Source: Actinomycetota bacterium
GTDB taxonomy: Bacteria > Actinomycetota > Actinomycetes > Mycobacteriales > HKI-0501
Length of the DNA: 54,509 nt
Direction: 5' to 3'
NCBI GenBank assembly: GCA_030840805.1
Contig: JAVEDU010000065.1
Span: 1 to 54,509, forward strand
Part shown: one piece after another, positions 31,279 through 39,403 of the stretch
Position numbering within the stretch: position 1 is the stretch's first letter
How the letters are laid out: every line of letters starts with the position of its first letter
Program-made: the position numbers and the translations under genes
The notes under the pieces: generated by a model
Told to the model about the DNA's origin: nothing
Database searches by the model: none
What the model saw: the letters and a program-made list of their open reading frames with translations, nothing else

Positions 31279-31361
31279 CGCGGCGCCCCGACCTGGCGGG
31301 CCGGGCACCGCCCGCGGGCGGACGCCGCGCGGCGCACGACGGGATCGACGGTGGCGGGCAC
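31275..31361 (-). CDS. 28-residue leader ORF coupled to the sigma-factor gene
   Basis: GTG at 31361 is preceded by GGGAGG with ideal 5-nt spacing, the strongest ribosome binding site in the region. It encodes 28 Arg/Ala-rich residues (VPATVDPVVRRAASARG, ending RQVGAPR). Its TGA overlaps the GTG of the sigma gene by 4 nt. The out-of-frame overlap implies that sigma translation depends on translation of this leader. It could be a regulatory leader peptide or a small protein; no homology is recognised. Confidence 0.5.
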   Translation of the reverse strand: MPATVDPVVRRAASARGRCPARQVGAPR

Positions 31362-31678
31362 GGTTTCCTCCCTCGGACACGGCGTGGTCCACACGGCCGA
31401 ACTCGGCCCTGTCTCCCCGTTGATCGGATCGGGCAGACTATACGTGCCGAGCGTCACATCGGTGGGGGCCCGAGTGGGTGAGGGTGAGCCCGCTCACAGC
31501 GCCGGTGGGGTGATTCTGTGGGGACACGCCGGGTCCCGGTTCGGTGTTCACCGCCCGTTTCCCGGGCCGGACCGGGGCGGATCCGGCGCGCCGGGAGCGA
31601 ACCGCCGGGCGACCGTCGGGTGACGGCGGTGTGACAGACTTCCCGCGTTCCAGCGCTGTCCGTTCGAGGAGGTCCGGC
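31362..31678. promoter_or_regulatory. Divergent regulatory region, sigma factor / acyl-CoA ligase
   Basis: This 317-bp gap holds no gene. A TATAGT -10 for the sigma operon lies on the minus strand at 31442-31437, giving about 70 nt of leader before the small upstream ORF; its -35 is weak. On the plus side GAGGAGG at 31666-31672 serves the ligase GTG at 31679. Confidence 0.5.
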
Positions 31679-33259
31679 GTGGGAAAGTCAGCGGAGACGG
31701 CCGGGGGGCGCAACCTCGCGGACCTGGTCCGCGACGCCGCCGCCCGGGACCGCGCGGCCCGCGCGCTGGTGTTCCGCGGTACGACGCTCACCTGGGGCGA
31801 GCTCGACGACCGGGTCGACGAGGCCGCCGCGGCCCTGCGGGGTCTCGGCCTCACCCCCGGCGACCGGGTCGCGCTCGCGCTCGGCAACGGCCTCGACTTC
31901 CCCGTCCTGTACTTCGGGGCGCTGCGGGCCGGACTCGTCGCGTTGCCGGTCAACCCCGCGTACACCGGGCGCGAGCTGGCGCACCTGCTGTCGGACTCCG
32001 GCGCCGTCGTGCTGGTCGGGGTCCCGGCCGCGGTGGGCCGGGTGGCCACCCTGCGGGCGGACCTGCCCGCGCTGCGGCACGTGTTCGTGGCCGGGTCGGC
32101 CGGGCCGGACGACCGGCCACTCGCGGACCTGCTCGCCACCGGAGCCGGGCGCGGCCCGGTGGACACCGCGGCGGGCGGCGAGGACCTGGCGGTGCTGATG
32201 TACACGTCCGGGACGTCCGGCAGCCCCCGCGGCGCGATGCTGTCCCACCGCGCGATGCTCGCGAACCTCGACCAGTGCGCCCAGATCGTCCCGCCCGTGC
32301 TCGCCACCGACGACGTCGTCCTGATGGTGCTGCCGCTGTACCACATCTACGGGCTGAACCCCGGGCTCGGCATGGTGGCCCGTACCGGCTGCACCGGTGT
32401 CCTGGTGGAGCGCTTCGACCCGGCGGACACCCTCGCGCTGATGCAGCGCGCCGGCGTGACCAACGTGGCCGGCGCCCCGCCGATGTACATGGCCTGGTCG
32501 CTGCTGCCCGACTTCGCCGAGGCGTTCACCGGGGTGCGGCTGGCGGTCAGCGGGGCGGCGCCGCTGGACCCGGCAGCGCAGCAGCGGCTGCTGGACGCGA
32601 CCGGCCACCACGTGTTCGAGGGGTACGGCCTGACCGAGACCGCGCCCGTGCTGACGTCCACGCTGACAAGCGAGGTCGCGAAGCCGGGGTCGATCGGCCG
32701 GCCGATCCCCGGCGTCGAGATCCGGCTGGTCGACGCCGCGGGCGACGAGCTGGTGGGTGCCGACGACGACGAGGAGATCGTCCCCGGCGACGACGAGCCC
32801 GGCGAGATCGTCGCGCGCGGTGAGAACCTGTTCAGCGGGTACTGGCCCGACGGCGCCGAGGGGCCGGACGCCGACGGCTGGTGGCGTACCGGTGACGTGG
32901 CGTACCGCGACGACGACGGTGACCTGTTCCTCGTGGACCGCATCCGCGAGCTGGTGCTGGTGTCCGGCTTCAACGTGTACCCGCGGGAGATCGAGGACGT
33001 GCTCTTCACCCACCCCGGGATCGCCGAGGCCGCGGTGATCGGCGTGCCGCACCCGTACACCGGCGAGACCGTGAAGGCGTACGTGGTGACCGGGCACGGC
33101 GTGCACCTGACCACCGAGGACGTGATCGGGTACTGCGAGGGCGCGCTGGCACGGTTCAAGTGCCCGACGACGGTCGAGTTCGTGGACGCGCTGCCGCACT
33201 CGGCGACGGGCAAGGTGGCGAAGTCCCGGCTGCGCGCCGCGGCCGCCGAGGCGGAATGA
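31679..33259 (+). CDS. Long-chain acyl-CoA synthetase / AMP-dependent ligase
   Basis: A 526-residue adenylate-forming enzyme. It has the phosphate loop YTSGTSGSPRGAMLSH, the A4-type LPLYHIYGLN, A5 EGYGLTETAP, A7 GWWRTGDVAY and A8 RIRELVLVSGFNVYPREIE, and the catalytic lysine in ATGKVAKSRL near the C-terminus. It activates a carboxylic acid, probably a fatty acid, as acyl-AMP and then acyl-CoA. An acidic insert (GADDDEEIVPGDDEPGE) lies before the hinge. The GTG at 31679 has GAGGAGG 6 nt upstream. The stop overlaps the glutaredoxin gene start as ATGA. Confidence 0.92.
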   Translation: MGKSAETAGGRNLADLVRDAAARDRAARALVFRGTTLTWGELDDRVDEAAAALRGLGLTPGDRVALALGNGLDFPVLYFGALRAGLVALPVNPAYTGRELAHLLSDSGAVVLVGVPAAVGRVATLRADLPALRHVFVAGSAGPDDRPLADLLATGAGRGPVDTAAGGEDLAVLMYTSGTSGSPRGAMLSHRAMLANLDQCAQIVPPVLATDDVVLMVLPLYHIYGLNPGLGMVARTGCTGVLVERFDPADTLALMQRAGVTNVAGAPPMYMAWSLLPDFAEAFTGVRLAVSGAAPLDPAAQQRLLDATGHHVFEGYGLTETAPVLTSTLTSEVAKPGSIGRPIPGVEIRLVDAAGDELVGADDDEEIVPGDDEPGEIVARGENLFSGYWPDGAEGPDADGWWRTGDVAYRDDDGDLFLVDRIRELVLVSGFNVYPREIEDVLFTHPGIAEAAVIGVPHPYTGETVKAYVVTGHGVHLTTEDVIGYCEGALARFKCPTTVEFVDALPHSATGKVAKSRLRAAAAEAE

Positions 33260-33498
33260 GTCACCGGGTCACGCTGCTGACCCGCGCCGGATGTCATCTC
33301 TGCGTCGCGGCGCGGGAGGCGATGGAGCGGGTGGCCGCGGCGACCGGTGTCGCGTGGCGGGAGGTCGACGTCGACACCGACGACGAGCTCGCGATGGAGT
33401 ACGGGGACCGGCTCCCGGTGGTGCTCCTCGACGGCGCCGAGCACGGGTACTGGAAGGTCGAGGAGCGCCGGCTGATCCGGGACCTGGAACGCCGTTGA
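33256..33498 (+). CDS. Glutaredoxin-like protein (Rv0508-like)
   Basis: An 80-residue thioredoxin-fold protein with the redox motif CHLC (residues 13-16, after LLTRAG) and the cis-proline segment RLPVVLLDG. It belongs to the DUF836/glutaredoxin-like family found before rex-hemA in actinobacteria (Rv0508). In an organism that uses mycothiol it may be a mycoredoxin-like reductase; this is inference. ATG overlaps the ligase stop by 4 nt. Confidence 0.9.
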   Translation: MSHRVTLLTRAGCHLCVAAREAMERVAAATGVAWREVDVDTDDELAMEYGDRLPVVLLDGAEHGYWKVEERRLIRDLERR

Positions 33499-33510
33499 CG
33501 CGCAGGGCGG

Positions 33511-33536
33511 GGCGGGCCCACCGTTGTTGGCCCGCC
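33511..33536 (+). terminator. Hairpin after the glutaredoxin-like gene
   Basis: GGCGGGCC (33511-33518) and GGCCCGCC (33529-33536) form a perfect 8-bp stem with a 10-nt loop, 12 nt after the stop. Confidence 0.55.
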
Positions 33537-33696
33537 GGCCGTGGGTCTCCTTGTTGAAGTGGAGCCGCGACTGTCCGGGCAGGCAGAGCGCCCGCGGCAT
33601 CGTCCGCACCCGATCGAGGTCGTGCGGCTCGACCACGGCCGCCGCGACCACGAGTCCGCGGGCCTTGGTCTCGTCGACGAACGCGTGCACGCCCAT
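33524..33696 (-). pseudogene. Remnant (about 58 N-terminal codons) of a DUF3800-like protein gene
   Basis: From an ATG at 33696 the minus strand encodes GVHAFVDETKARGLVVAAAV, then PHDLDRVRTMPRALCLPGQS and RLHFNKE. The pattern of AFVDE(S/T), a hydrophobic strand, then LPGQxRLHF is the N-terminus of a family of roughly 200-residue actinobacterial proteins related to DUF3800 (RNase H-like fold), as I recall it. After RLHFNKETHGRR the similarity ends and the frame runs into antisense of the glutaredoxin gene. Only the N-terminal quarter is left, so the gene is decayed or truncated. Confidence 0.5.
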
Positions 33697-33714
33697 CCCG
33701 CCGAGGCCAGGGAG

Positions 33715-34536
33715 TCACGGCGTCGGTCCGGGGCGGTCGTCCACAGCCACGGCGCCGGGTCGGCCCCCGGCCCGGGCCACCACGAAGATCCGCCGGAACG
33801 GGAACAGCACCCCCGTCGCGTCAACCGGGTACGCCTTCGCCAGCTCCCCGCCGAGGTCGGCCGTGAACGCCGCCCACTCCGTGTCGTCCAGCGCCGCCCG
33901 CACCGGCCGCAGCGCGGTCCCGCTCAGCCACGCCAGCACCGGGTGTACGTCGTCGCCCACCGGCAGCACGTGGACGTACGTCGTCTCCCACGCGTCCACC
34001 TCGCACGCCGGCGAGCGGAGCAGGGACGCGTAGCCCGCCGCGTCGAGCACGGGCGCGTCCCGGAGCTCCACCGCCGCCAGCCGCCCGCGCCACGCGGCGG
34101 ACCGGGCCACCGACCGCAGCAGCCGGTGGGACGGCGCGTCGAAGTTTCCCGGGACGCCGAACGCCAGCCACGCCCCGCCGGGCAGCGCCGCCACCCAGTC
34201 CCGCAGCAGCGCCTCGTGCCCGCGCACCCACTGGAGGGTGGCGTGGGAGATCACCACGTCGGTGTCGGGTTCCGGCGTCCACTCCCGGACGTCGGCCACC
34301 CGGAACGACACTGGAGAGCCCAGCGAATCGGCACGCTCGATCATCGAGGAGGACGAGTCCAACCCTTCCACCCGGGCCTCCGGCCAGCGGTCGGCCAGCC
34401 CCGCGGTGAGCACGCCGGGGCCGCACCCCAGATCGACCACCCGGCGCGGCGAGGTGGCGCCCACCCGGGCCAGCAGCTCGGCGAACGGGCGGCCGCGCTC
34501 GGCGGCGTACCGCAGGTAGGTTCCCGGATCCCACAT
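33715..34536 (-). CDS. tam: Trans-aconitate 2-methyltransferase-like enzyme
   Basis: A 273-residue class I SAM methyltransferase. The N-terminal MWDPGTYLRYAAERGRPF is the hallmark of trans-aconitate methyltransferase (Tam); VVDLGCGPGVLTAGLADRWP is motif I, EGLDSSSSMIERA motif II and ISHATLQWVRGHEALL motif IV. It would methylate trans-aconitate, detoxifying a by-product that inhibits aconitase. The ATG at 34536 matches the conserved family N-terminus, so the longer frame to 34590 is rejected. Divergent from rex. Confidence 0.88.
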   Translation of the reverse strand: MWDPGTYLRYAAERGRPFAELLARVGATSPRRVVDLGCGPGVLTAGLADRWPEARVEGLDSSSSMIERADSLGSPVSFRVADVREWTPEPDTDVVISHATLQWVRGHEALLRDWVAALPGGAWLAFGVPGNFDAPSHRLLRSVARSAAWRGRLAAVELRDAPVLDAAGYASLLRSPACEVDAWETTYVHVLPVGDDVHPVLAWLSGTALRPVRAALDDTEWAAFTADLGGELAKAYPVDATGVLFPFRRIFVVARAGGRPGAVAVDDRPGPTP

Positions 34537-34618
34537 GCCCACAGGGTGCCAGGGCGGACAATTCGACGTCCTCGCTGTGACCCCGGACACCCGGACGGGT
34601 CCACGCCTACCAGTGACT

Positions 34619-34636
34619 TTGTGCCTGCGTTCACAA
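34619..34636 (+). promoter_or_regulatory. Rex operator (ROP) overlapping the rex-hem promoter -35
   Basis: TTGTGCCTGCGTTCACAA matches the Rex consensus TTGTGAANNNNTTCACAA at every defined position except the two A residues of the left arm. Its first six bases are the -35; a 17-nt spacer leads to TAACGT (34642-34647) as -10. Binding of Rex would block RNA polymerase directly. Confidence 0.85.
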
Positions 34637-34725
34637 GCAGTTAACGTTGGTTTCCGTCAGCCGGAGATAGCACATCCTCTTCCGGGAGATCATCCGGGGC
34701 ACGGCCCCCGCCGAGCAGGAGTCCG

Positions 34726-35496
34726 ATGAACGACCAGCCTCCCACTGTCCGCGGCGGTCGCGATCGTGCCGTCCCGGACGCGACGGTCGCGCGGTTGCCG
34801 GTCTATCTGCGCGCCCTGCACCGGATGGCGGACGAGGGCCACGCCACCGCGTCGTCGGAGGAACTGGCCGCCGTCGCCGGCGTCAACTCCGCGAAGCTCC
34901 GTAAGGATCTCTCGCACCTCGGCTCGTATGGCACCCGCGGCGTCGGGTACGACGTCGCGATGCTCGTCGACCAGATCTCGACCACGCTCGGGCTGACCCG
35001 CTGCTGGTCGGTGGCGCTCGTCGGAATCGGTAACCTCGGCCACGCGCTCGCGGGGTACGCCGGGTTCGCGTCCCGCGGGTTCAGGATTGCCGCGCTGCTG
35101 GACCGGGACCCGGACCGGGTCGGCCAGCTCGTCAACGGCATCCCGGTCAGCCACATCGACGACCTGCCCGCCATCGCCGCCGAGCACGGCATCTCCATCG
35201 GCGTCATCGCCACCCCGGCCGCCGCGGCCCAGGAGGTCTGTGACCGGCTCGTCGCGGCGGGCGTCACCAGCATCCTCAACTTCGCCCCCCATGTGCTGTC
35301 CGTCCCCGCGGGCGTGGACGTGCGCAAGGTGGACCTGTCCATCGAGCTCCAGATCCTGTCGTTCCACGAGCACCGCAAGGCCTCGATCGGTACGCCGTCG
35401 CTGACCCGCCTGCCGGGCGGGCGCGGTGACCGCCGCCCGGGCCAGGATGCCCAGCGACGGACGACCGGTACAGACGAGAAGGCGGCAAACGCATGA
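34726..35496 (+). CDS. rex: Redox-sensing transcriptional repressor Rex
   Basis: A 256-residue NAD(H)-sensing repressor. Residues about 18-88 are the winged-helix DNA-binding domain (TVARLPVYLRALHRM, ASSEELAAVAGVNSAKLRKD, LSHLGSYGTRGVGYDV). Residues 95-215 are a Rossmann domain with VALVGIGNLGHALAGY. A C-terminal tail of about 30 polar residues follows. Rex releases DNA when NADH rises. It is autoregulated through the operator 90 nt upstream and, as first gene of the rex-hemA-hemC-hemD run, ties heme synthesis to respiratory state. The stop overlaps hemA as ATGA. Confidence 0.96.
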   Translation: MNDQPPTVRGGRDRAVPDATVARLPVYLRALHRMADEGHATASSEELAAVAGVNSAKLRKDLSHLGSYGTRGVGYDVAMLVDQISTTLGLTRCWSVALVGIGNLGHALAGYAGFASRGFRIAALLDRDPDRVGQLVNGIPVSHIDDLPAIAAEHGISIGVIATPAAAAQEVCDRLVAAGVTSILNFAPHVLSVPAGVDVRKVDLSIELQILSFHEHRKASIGTPSLTRLPGGRGDRRPGQDAQRRTTGTDEKAANA

Positions 35497-36887
35497 GCGT
35501 GCTCGTCGTGGGCCTGAACCACCGCACTGCCCCGGTGTCCCTGCTGGAGCGCGCGGCCGTGCAGCCCGCCGAACTGGACACCGTGCTCACCGGCCTGCTC
35601 TCCGGGCGGCACGTCGCGGAGACCGCCGTGGTGTCGACCTGCAACCGCGTCGAGGTGTACGCGGCGGTGTCGTCCTTCCACGGTGGCCTGCACGACGTCG
35701 GCGCGGTGCTCGCGGAGCGGATCGGCATGGAGCTCCCGGCCCTGGCCGACCACCTGTACGTGCACCACGGCGACGACGCGGTGCGCCACCTCTTCACGGT
35801 CACCTCGGGGCTCGACTCGCTGGTGGTCGGCGAGGCCCAGATCCTCGGTCAGGTCCGGACCGCCTACAACGCGGCCGTCGAGCACGGCGCGCCCGGCCGG
35901 GTTCTGCACGAGCTGATGCAGCAGGCCCTGCGCGCCGGCAAGCGGGTCCATGCCGAGACCGACATCGACCGGGCCGGGCAGTCCATCGTGACGCTGGCGC
36001 TGGACGTCGGCCAGCAGGCCAGCGGTTCGGTCGAGGGCCGCCACGCGCTGATCGTCGGTGCCGGTTCGATGGGCGCGCTCGCCGCCGCGACCCTCCGCCG
36101 GCTCGGGATCGGCCGCCTCACGGTGGCCAACCGCACCGCCGGCAACGCGAAGGCCCTGGCGATGACGGTCGGCGCCGAGGTCATCGCCCTCGAGGACGTG
36201 GACGCGAAGCTGGCCGAGGCCGACATCGTCGTCTCCGCCACCGCGACCACCGGCGTGGTCCTCACCGCCGAGGCGGTCGCCGCCGCGCAGGAGCGGCGGG
36301 ACGGCCGGCCCCTGCTGATCCTCGACCTCGCCGTGCCGAAGGACGTCCACCCCGCGGTGGGCTGGCTCCCGGGCGTCACGGTGGTCGACATCGAGCGACT
36401 GCGGCGCGAGGTCGCCGCCGCGACCGACCCGCGGGCCGCCGGGTACACGGTGGCCGACGACGTCCAGGCCGCGCACGGCATCGTGGACGAGGAGGTGCGG
36501 GGCTTCCTCGCCTGGGAGCGTTCCTCCGATGTGGCACCGACGGTCGCCGCGCTCCGCGCCCGGGCCGACGAGGTCGTCGCCACGGAGCTCGCCCGGCTGT
36601 CGACCCGGCTCGGCGACCTCGACCCGGCCGATCGCGCCGAGGTGGAGAAGTCGGTCCGCCGGGTGGTCTCGCGCCTGATCCACATGCCCACGGTGCGGGT
36701 CAAGGAGCTGGCCGAGCAGCCCGGGGGGCACGCCTACGCCGACGCGCTCCGGGAGCTGTTCGGGCTCGAGACCGCGGGGGCGTCCGCGTCCGCGGCGGTC
36801 GCGGCGGAGCCCACCGGAGTGCCCGCGGTCACCTCGGCGGACGTGGTCAGCCTGCTCGCCCGGCCGTACGAGGGGGAGTTGCGGTGA
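35493..36887 (+). CDS. hemA: Glutamyl-tRNA reductase
   Basis: A 464-residue enzyme converting glutamyl-tRNA to glutamate-1-semialdehyde, the first committed step of C5 tetrapyrrole synthesis. LVVGLNHRTAPVSLLE opens the catalytic domain; nucleophile Cys50 is in VVSTCNRVEVY; GLDSLVVGEAQILGQVR is the conserved core. The NADPH domain has VGAGSMGALAAATLRRLG, and a helical dimerisation domain follows. The C-terminal 45 residues are a loose Ala/Val-rich extension. ATG overlaps the rex stop; hemC starts on the hemA stop. Confidence 0.97.
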   Translation: MSVLVVGLNHRTAPVSLLERAAVQPAELDTVLTGLLSGRHVAETAVVSTCNRVEVYAAVSSFHGGLHDVGAVLAERIGMELPALADHLYVHHGDDAVRHLFTVTSGLDSLVVGEAQILGQVRTAYNAAVEHGAPGRVLHELMQQALRAGKRVHAETDIDRAGQSIVTLALDVGQQASGSVEGRHALIVGAGSMGALAAATLRRLGIGRLTVANRTAGNAKALAMTVGAEVIALEDVDAKLAEADIVVSATATTGVVLTAEAVAAAQERRDGRPLLILDLAVPKDVHPAVGWLPGVTVVDIERLRREVAAATDPRAAGYTVADDVQAAHGIVDEEVRGFLAWERSSDVAPTVAALRARADEVVATELARLSTRLGDLDPADRAEVEKSVRRVVSRLIHMPTVRVKELAEQPGGHAYADALRELFGLETAGASASAAVAAEPTGVPAVTSADVVSLLARPYEGELR

Positions 36888-37819
36888 ATCCGTCCCGCCC
36901 GCTCCGGCTCGGTACCCGGGCCAGTGCCCTCGCGATGGCCCAGTCCGGCCAGGTGGCCGCGGCGGTCACCGACAAGACCGGCCGCGCGGTCGAGCTCGTC
37001 GAGATCACCACCTACGGCGACGTGTCCCGCGAGGCGCTCACCCAGATCGGTGGCACCGGCGTGTTCGTCAACGCGCTGCGGGACGCCCTCCTCGCGGGCG
37101 ACATCGACCTCGCCGTCCACTCGTACAAGGACCTGCCGACCGCGCCGGCCGCCGGGCTCGTGCTCGCCGCCGTGCCGCCGCGGGAGGACCCGCGGGACGC
37201 GCTCGTGGCCCGGGACGGGTGCACGCTGGCGGAACTTCCGGCGGGAGCTCGGATCGGTACCGGCGCCCCGCGGCGGATCGCGCAGCTGAACGCGCTCGGT
37301 TTCGGCATCGAGTGCGTCCCGATCCGGGGTAATGTGGACACGCGTATCCGGAAGGTCACCGACGGTGAGCTCGACGCCGTCGTCCTGGCCCGCGCCGGAC
37401 TTGCCCGTCTCGACCGGCTGAACGCCGTCACCGAGGTGCTCGACCCGATGCTCGTACTGCCCGCTCCGGCCCAGGGCGCTCTCGCGCTCGAATGCCGCGT
37501 GGGTGATGCCGACCTCATCGAACTCCTCGGCGTCCTCGACGACCCGGACACCCGGGCCGCCGTGGCCGCCGAAAGAAGTCTGCTCTCGGCCCTCGAGGCC
37601 GGGTGCAGCGCCCCCGTTGCCGCGTGGGCGGTGCTCGCCGAATCGGAGACCGGCGAGCCCGAGCTCTACCTGCGCGGCAGCGTCACCGCACTGGACGGCA
37701 GCGATGCCGTCCGGCTCTCGGCCTCCGGCCCACTTCACGAAGCCGACGCGATCGGCCGGCGGCTTGCCGCCGACCTGCTCGACGCCGGCGCAGCCCTCCT
37801 GATGGGGAGTCCCGCATGA
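36884..37819 (+). CDS. hemC: Porphobilinogen deaminase (hydroxymethylbilane synthase)
   Basis: A 311-residue enzyme that condenses four porphobilinogen molecules to hydroxymethylbilane. Substrate-binding segments are RLGTRASALAMAQ, AVHSYKDLPT and IGTGAPRRIAQL; RGNVDTRIRKV follows. The dipyrromethane cofactor attaches to Cys241 in LEAGCSAPVAAW. The GTG at 36884 overlaps the hemA stop (GTGA) with GGGGGAG upstream. Coupled downstream to hemD by an ATGA overlap. Confidence 0.97.
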   Translation: MNPSRPLRLGTRASALAMAQSGQVAAAVTDKTGRAVELVEITTYGDVSREALTQIGGTGVFVNALRDALLAGDIDLAVHSYKDLPTAPAAGLVLAAVPPREDPRDALVARDGCTLAELPAGARIGTGAPRRIAQLNALGFGIECVPIRGNVDTRIRKVTDGELDAVVLARAGLARLDRLNAVTEVLDPMLVLPAPAQGALALECRVGDADLIELLGVLDDPDTRAAVAAERSLLSALEAGCSAPVAAWAVLAESETGEPELYLRGSVTALDGSDAVRLSASGPLHEADAIGRRLAADLLDAGAALLMGSPA

Positions 37820-39393
37820 CCCGCTCCCGCAAGACCCCCGGACGCATCACGTTCGTGGGGGCAGGCCCCGGTGACCCCGGCCTGCTCACACGCCGTGCGC
37901 TCGACGCGTCGGCCACCGCCGAATACCTCGTCCACGACGCCGACGTACCGAAGGCCGTGCTCGACGCCGTCTTCGCCACCGCCCCGGCGGAAGTGGAGAT
38001 CAGCGTCGCCGAGGGCGCGCCGGGCGATGTCGCCAAGGTGCTCCTCTCGGCCGCCCGCTCCGGGAGCACGGTGGTCCGGCTCGTCACGGGCGACCCGTTC
38101 TCCACGGACTCCGTGGTGAAGGAGGCGCAGGCGATCGCGCGTACGGCCGTGCCGTTCGAGGTCGTCCCCGCCGTGTCGCACGCCGACGGCGTCTCCACGT
38201 ACGCGGGAACGCCGAGCGGGGGCCTGCGCACCGCGGTCGACGCGCGGGACCTGCTGTCGGTGGACTTCGCCACGCTGTCCGGCCTGCCGGGCACGCTCGT
38301 GGTCACCGCGCTCGCGGACGACCTCGCGGCGATCCGGGACGGCCTGCTCGTCGCGGGCTACTCCACCAACGCGCCGCTGAGCGTGTCCGGCGACGGCACC
38401 GGGGAGACGCAGTCCTCCTCGGTGTCCACCGTCGACGGGCTCGTGGACGCGGCGGTCGGCCTGGCCGGCACCGTGGTCGTCACCCTCGGCTCCGGCGTGG
38501 CCCTGCGGGACAAGCTGTCCTGGTGGGAGTCGCGGGCGCTGTACGGCTGGAAGGTCCTCGTCCCGCGGACCAAGGAGCAGGCCGGCGCGATGAGCGCCCG
38601 GCTGCGCACCTGGGGCGCGATCCCGTGCGAGGTCCCGACGATCGCGGTCGAGCCGCCCCGCACGCCGGCGCAGATGGAACGCGCGATCAAGGGGCTCGTC
38701 ACCGGCCGGTACGAGTGGGTCGTGTTCACCTCGACCAACGCCGTCAAGGCGGTACGCGAGAAGTTCACCGAGTTCGGGCTCGACGCCCGGGCGTTCGCCG
38801 GCGTGAAGATCGCCTGCGTCGGGGACGCCACCGCGGACGCCGTCCGTGCGTTCGGCATCGAGCCCGAGATGGTGCCGTCGGGGGAGCAGTCGAGCGAGGG
38901 CCTGCTCGCCGACTTCCCGCCGTACGACTCGGTGCTCGACCCGATCGACCGGGTGCTGCTGCCCCGCGCCGACATCGCCACCGAGACGCTGGCGGCCGGG
39001 CTCGCCGAGCGCGGGTGGGAGGTCGACGACGTCACCGCGTACCGGACCGTCCGGGCGGCCCCGCCGGCGGCGGAGATCCGGGACGCCATCAAGTCGGGCG
39101 GGTTCGACGCGGTGCTGTTCACCTCGTCGTCCACCGTGCGGAACCTGGTCGGCATCGCCGGCAAGCCGCACGCCCGCACGGTCGTCGCGTGCATCGGCCC
39201 GAAGACGGCCGAGACCGCGCGCGAGCTGGGCCTGCGGGTCGACGTGCAGCCGGAGACGGCGAACGTGCCGTCCCTCGTCTCGGCGCTCGCGGACTTCGCC
39301 CTGGAGCTCCGGGAGAAGGCCACGCAGATGCCGGTCAAGTCCCGGCGCGGGGCCAAGGTGCAGGGCCCGTCCGCCGGTCGGGTCGCGCGGTAG
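37816..39393 (+). CDS. hemD: HemD: degenerate uroporphyrinogen methyltransferase domain fused to uroporphyrinogen-III synthase
   Basis: A 525-residue two-domain protein. Residues about 12-235 look like a SUMT/CobA methyltransferase ([40 protein letters not shown]), but the SAM-site motif normally written GGDPFVFGRGGEE is [14 protein letters not shown], so methylation is doubtful. Residues about 255-510 are uroporphyrinogen-III synthase ([43 protein letters not shown]), which cyclises hydroxymethylbilane. A basic tail follows. Such fusions are normal in actinobacteria. ATG overlaps the hemC stop. Confidence 0.93.
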   Translation: MTRSRKTPGRITFVGAGPGDPGLLTRRALDASATAEYLVHDADVPKAVLDAVFATAPAEVEISVAEGAPGDVAKVLLSAARSGSTVVRLVTGDPFSTDSVVKEAQAIARTAVPFEVVPAVSHADGVSTYAGTPSGGLRTAVDARDLLSVDFATLSGLPGTLVVTALADDLAAIRDGLLVAGYSTNAPLSVSGDGTGETQSSSVSTVDGLVDAAVGLAGTVVVTLGSGVALRDKLSWWESRALYGWKVLVPRTKEQAGAMSARLRTWGAIPCEVPTIAVEPPRTPAQMERAIKGLVTGRYEWVVFTSTNAVKAVREKFTEFGLDARAFAGVKIACVGDATADAVRAFGIEPEMVPSGEQSSEGLLADFPPYDSVLDPIDRVLLPRADIATETLAAGLAERGWEVDDVTAYRTVRAAPPAAEIRDAIKSGGFDAVLFTSSSTVRNLVGIAGKPHARTVVACIGPKTAETARELGLRVDVQPETANVPSLVSALADFALELREKATQMPVKSRRGAKVQGPSAGRVAR

Positions 39394-39396
39394 CCT
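39391..39396 (+). promoter_or_regulatory. Possible internal leaderless -10 (TAGCCT) for hemB
   Basis: TAGCCT includes the TAG stop of hemD and ends 7 nt before the hemB ATG. It would let hemB be transcribed apart from the Rex-controlled genes; GGAAG in the gap could equally be a weak ribosome binding site. Confidence 0.35.
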
Positions 39397-39403
39397 GGAA
39401 GCC

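Noticed and set aside
31279-31392. Longer sigma-factor start at GTG 31392.
   Set aside because: The nearest AGGG is 14 nt away, whereas the GTG at 31278 is coupled to a leader ORF with an ideal ribosome binding site. The longer form cannot be excluded.
37816-38520. Functional siroheme/cobalamin methyltransferase call for the N-terminal half of HemD.
   Set aside because: The GRGGEE part of the SAM-binding motif is absent; only the fold is supported.
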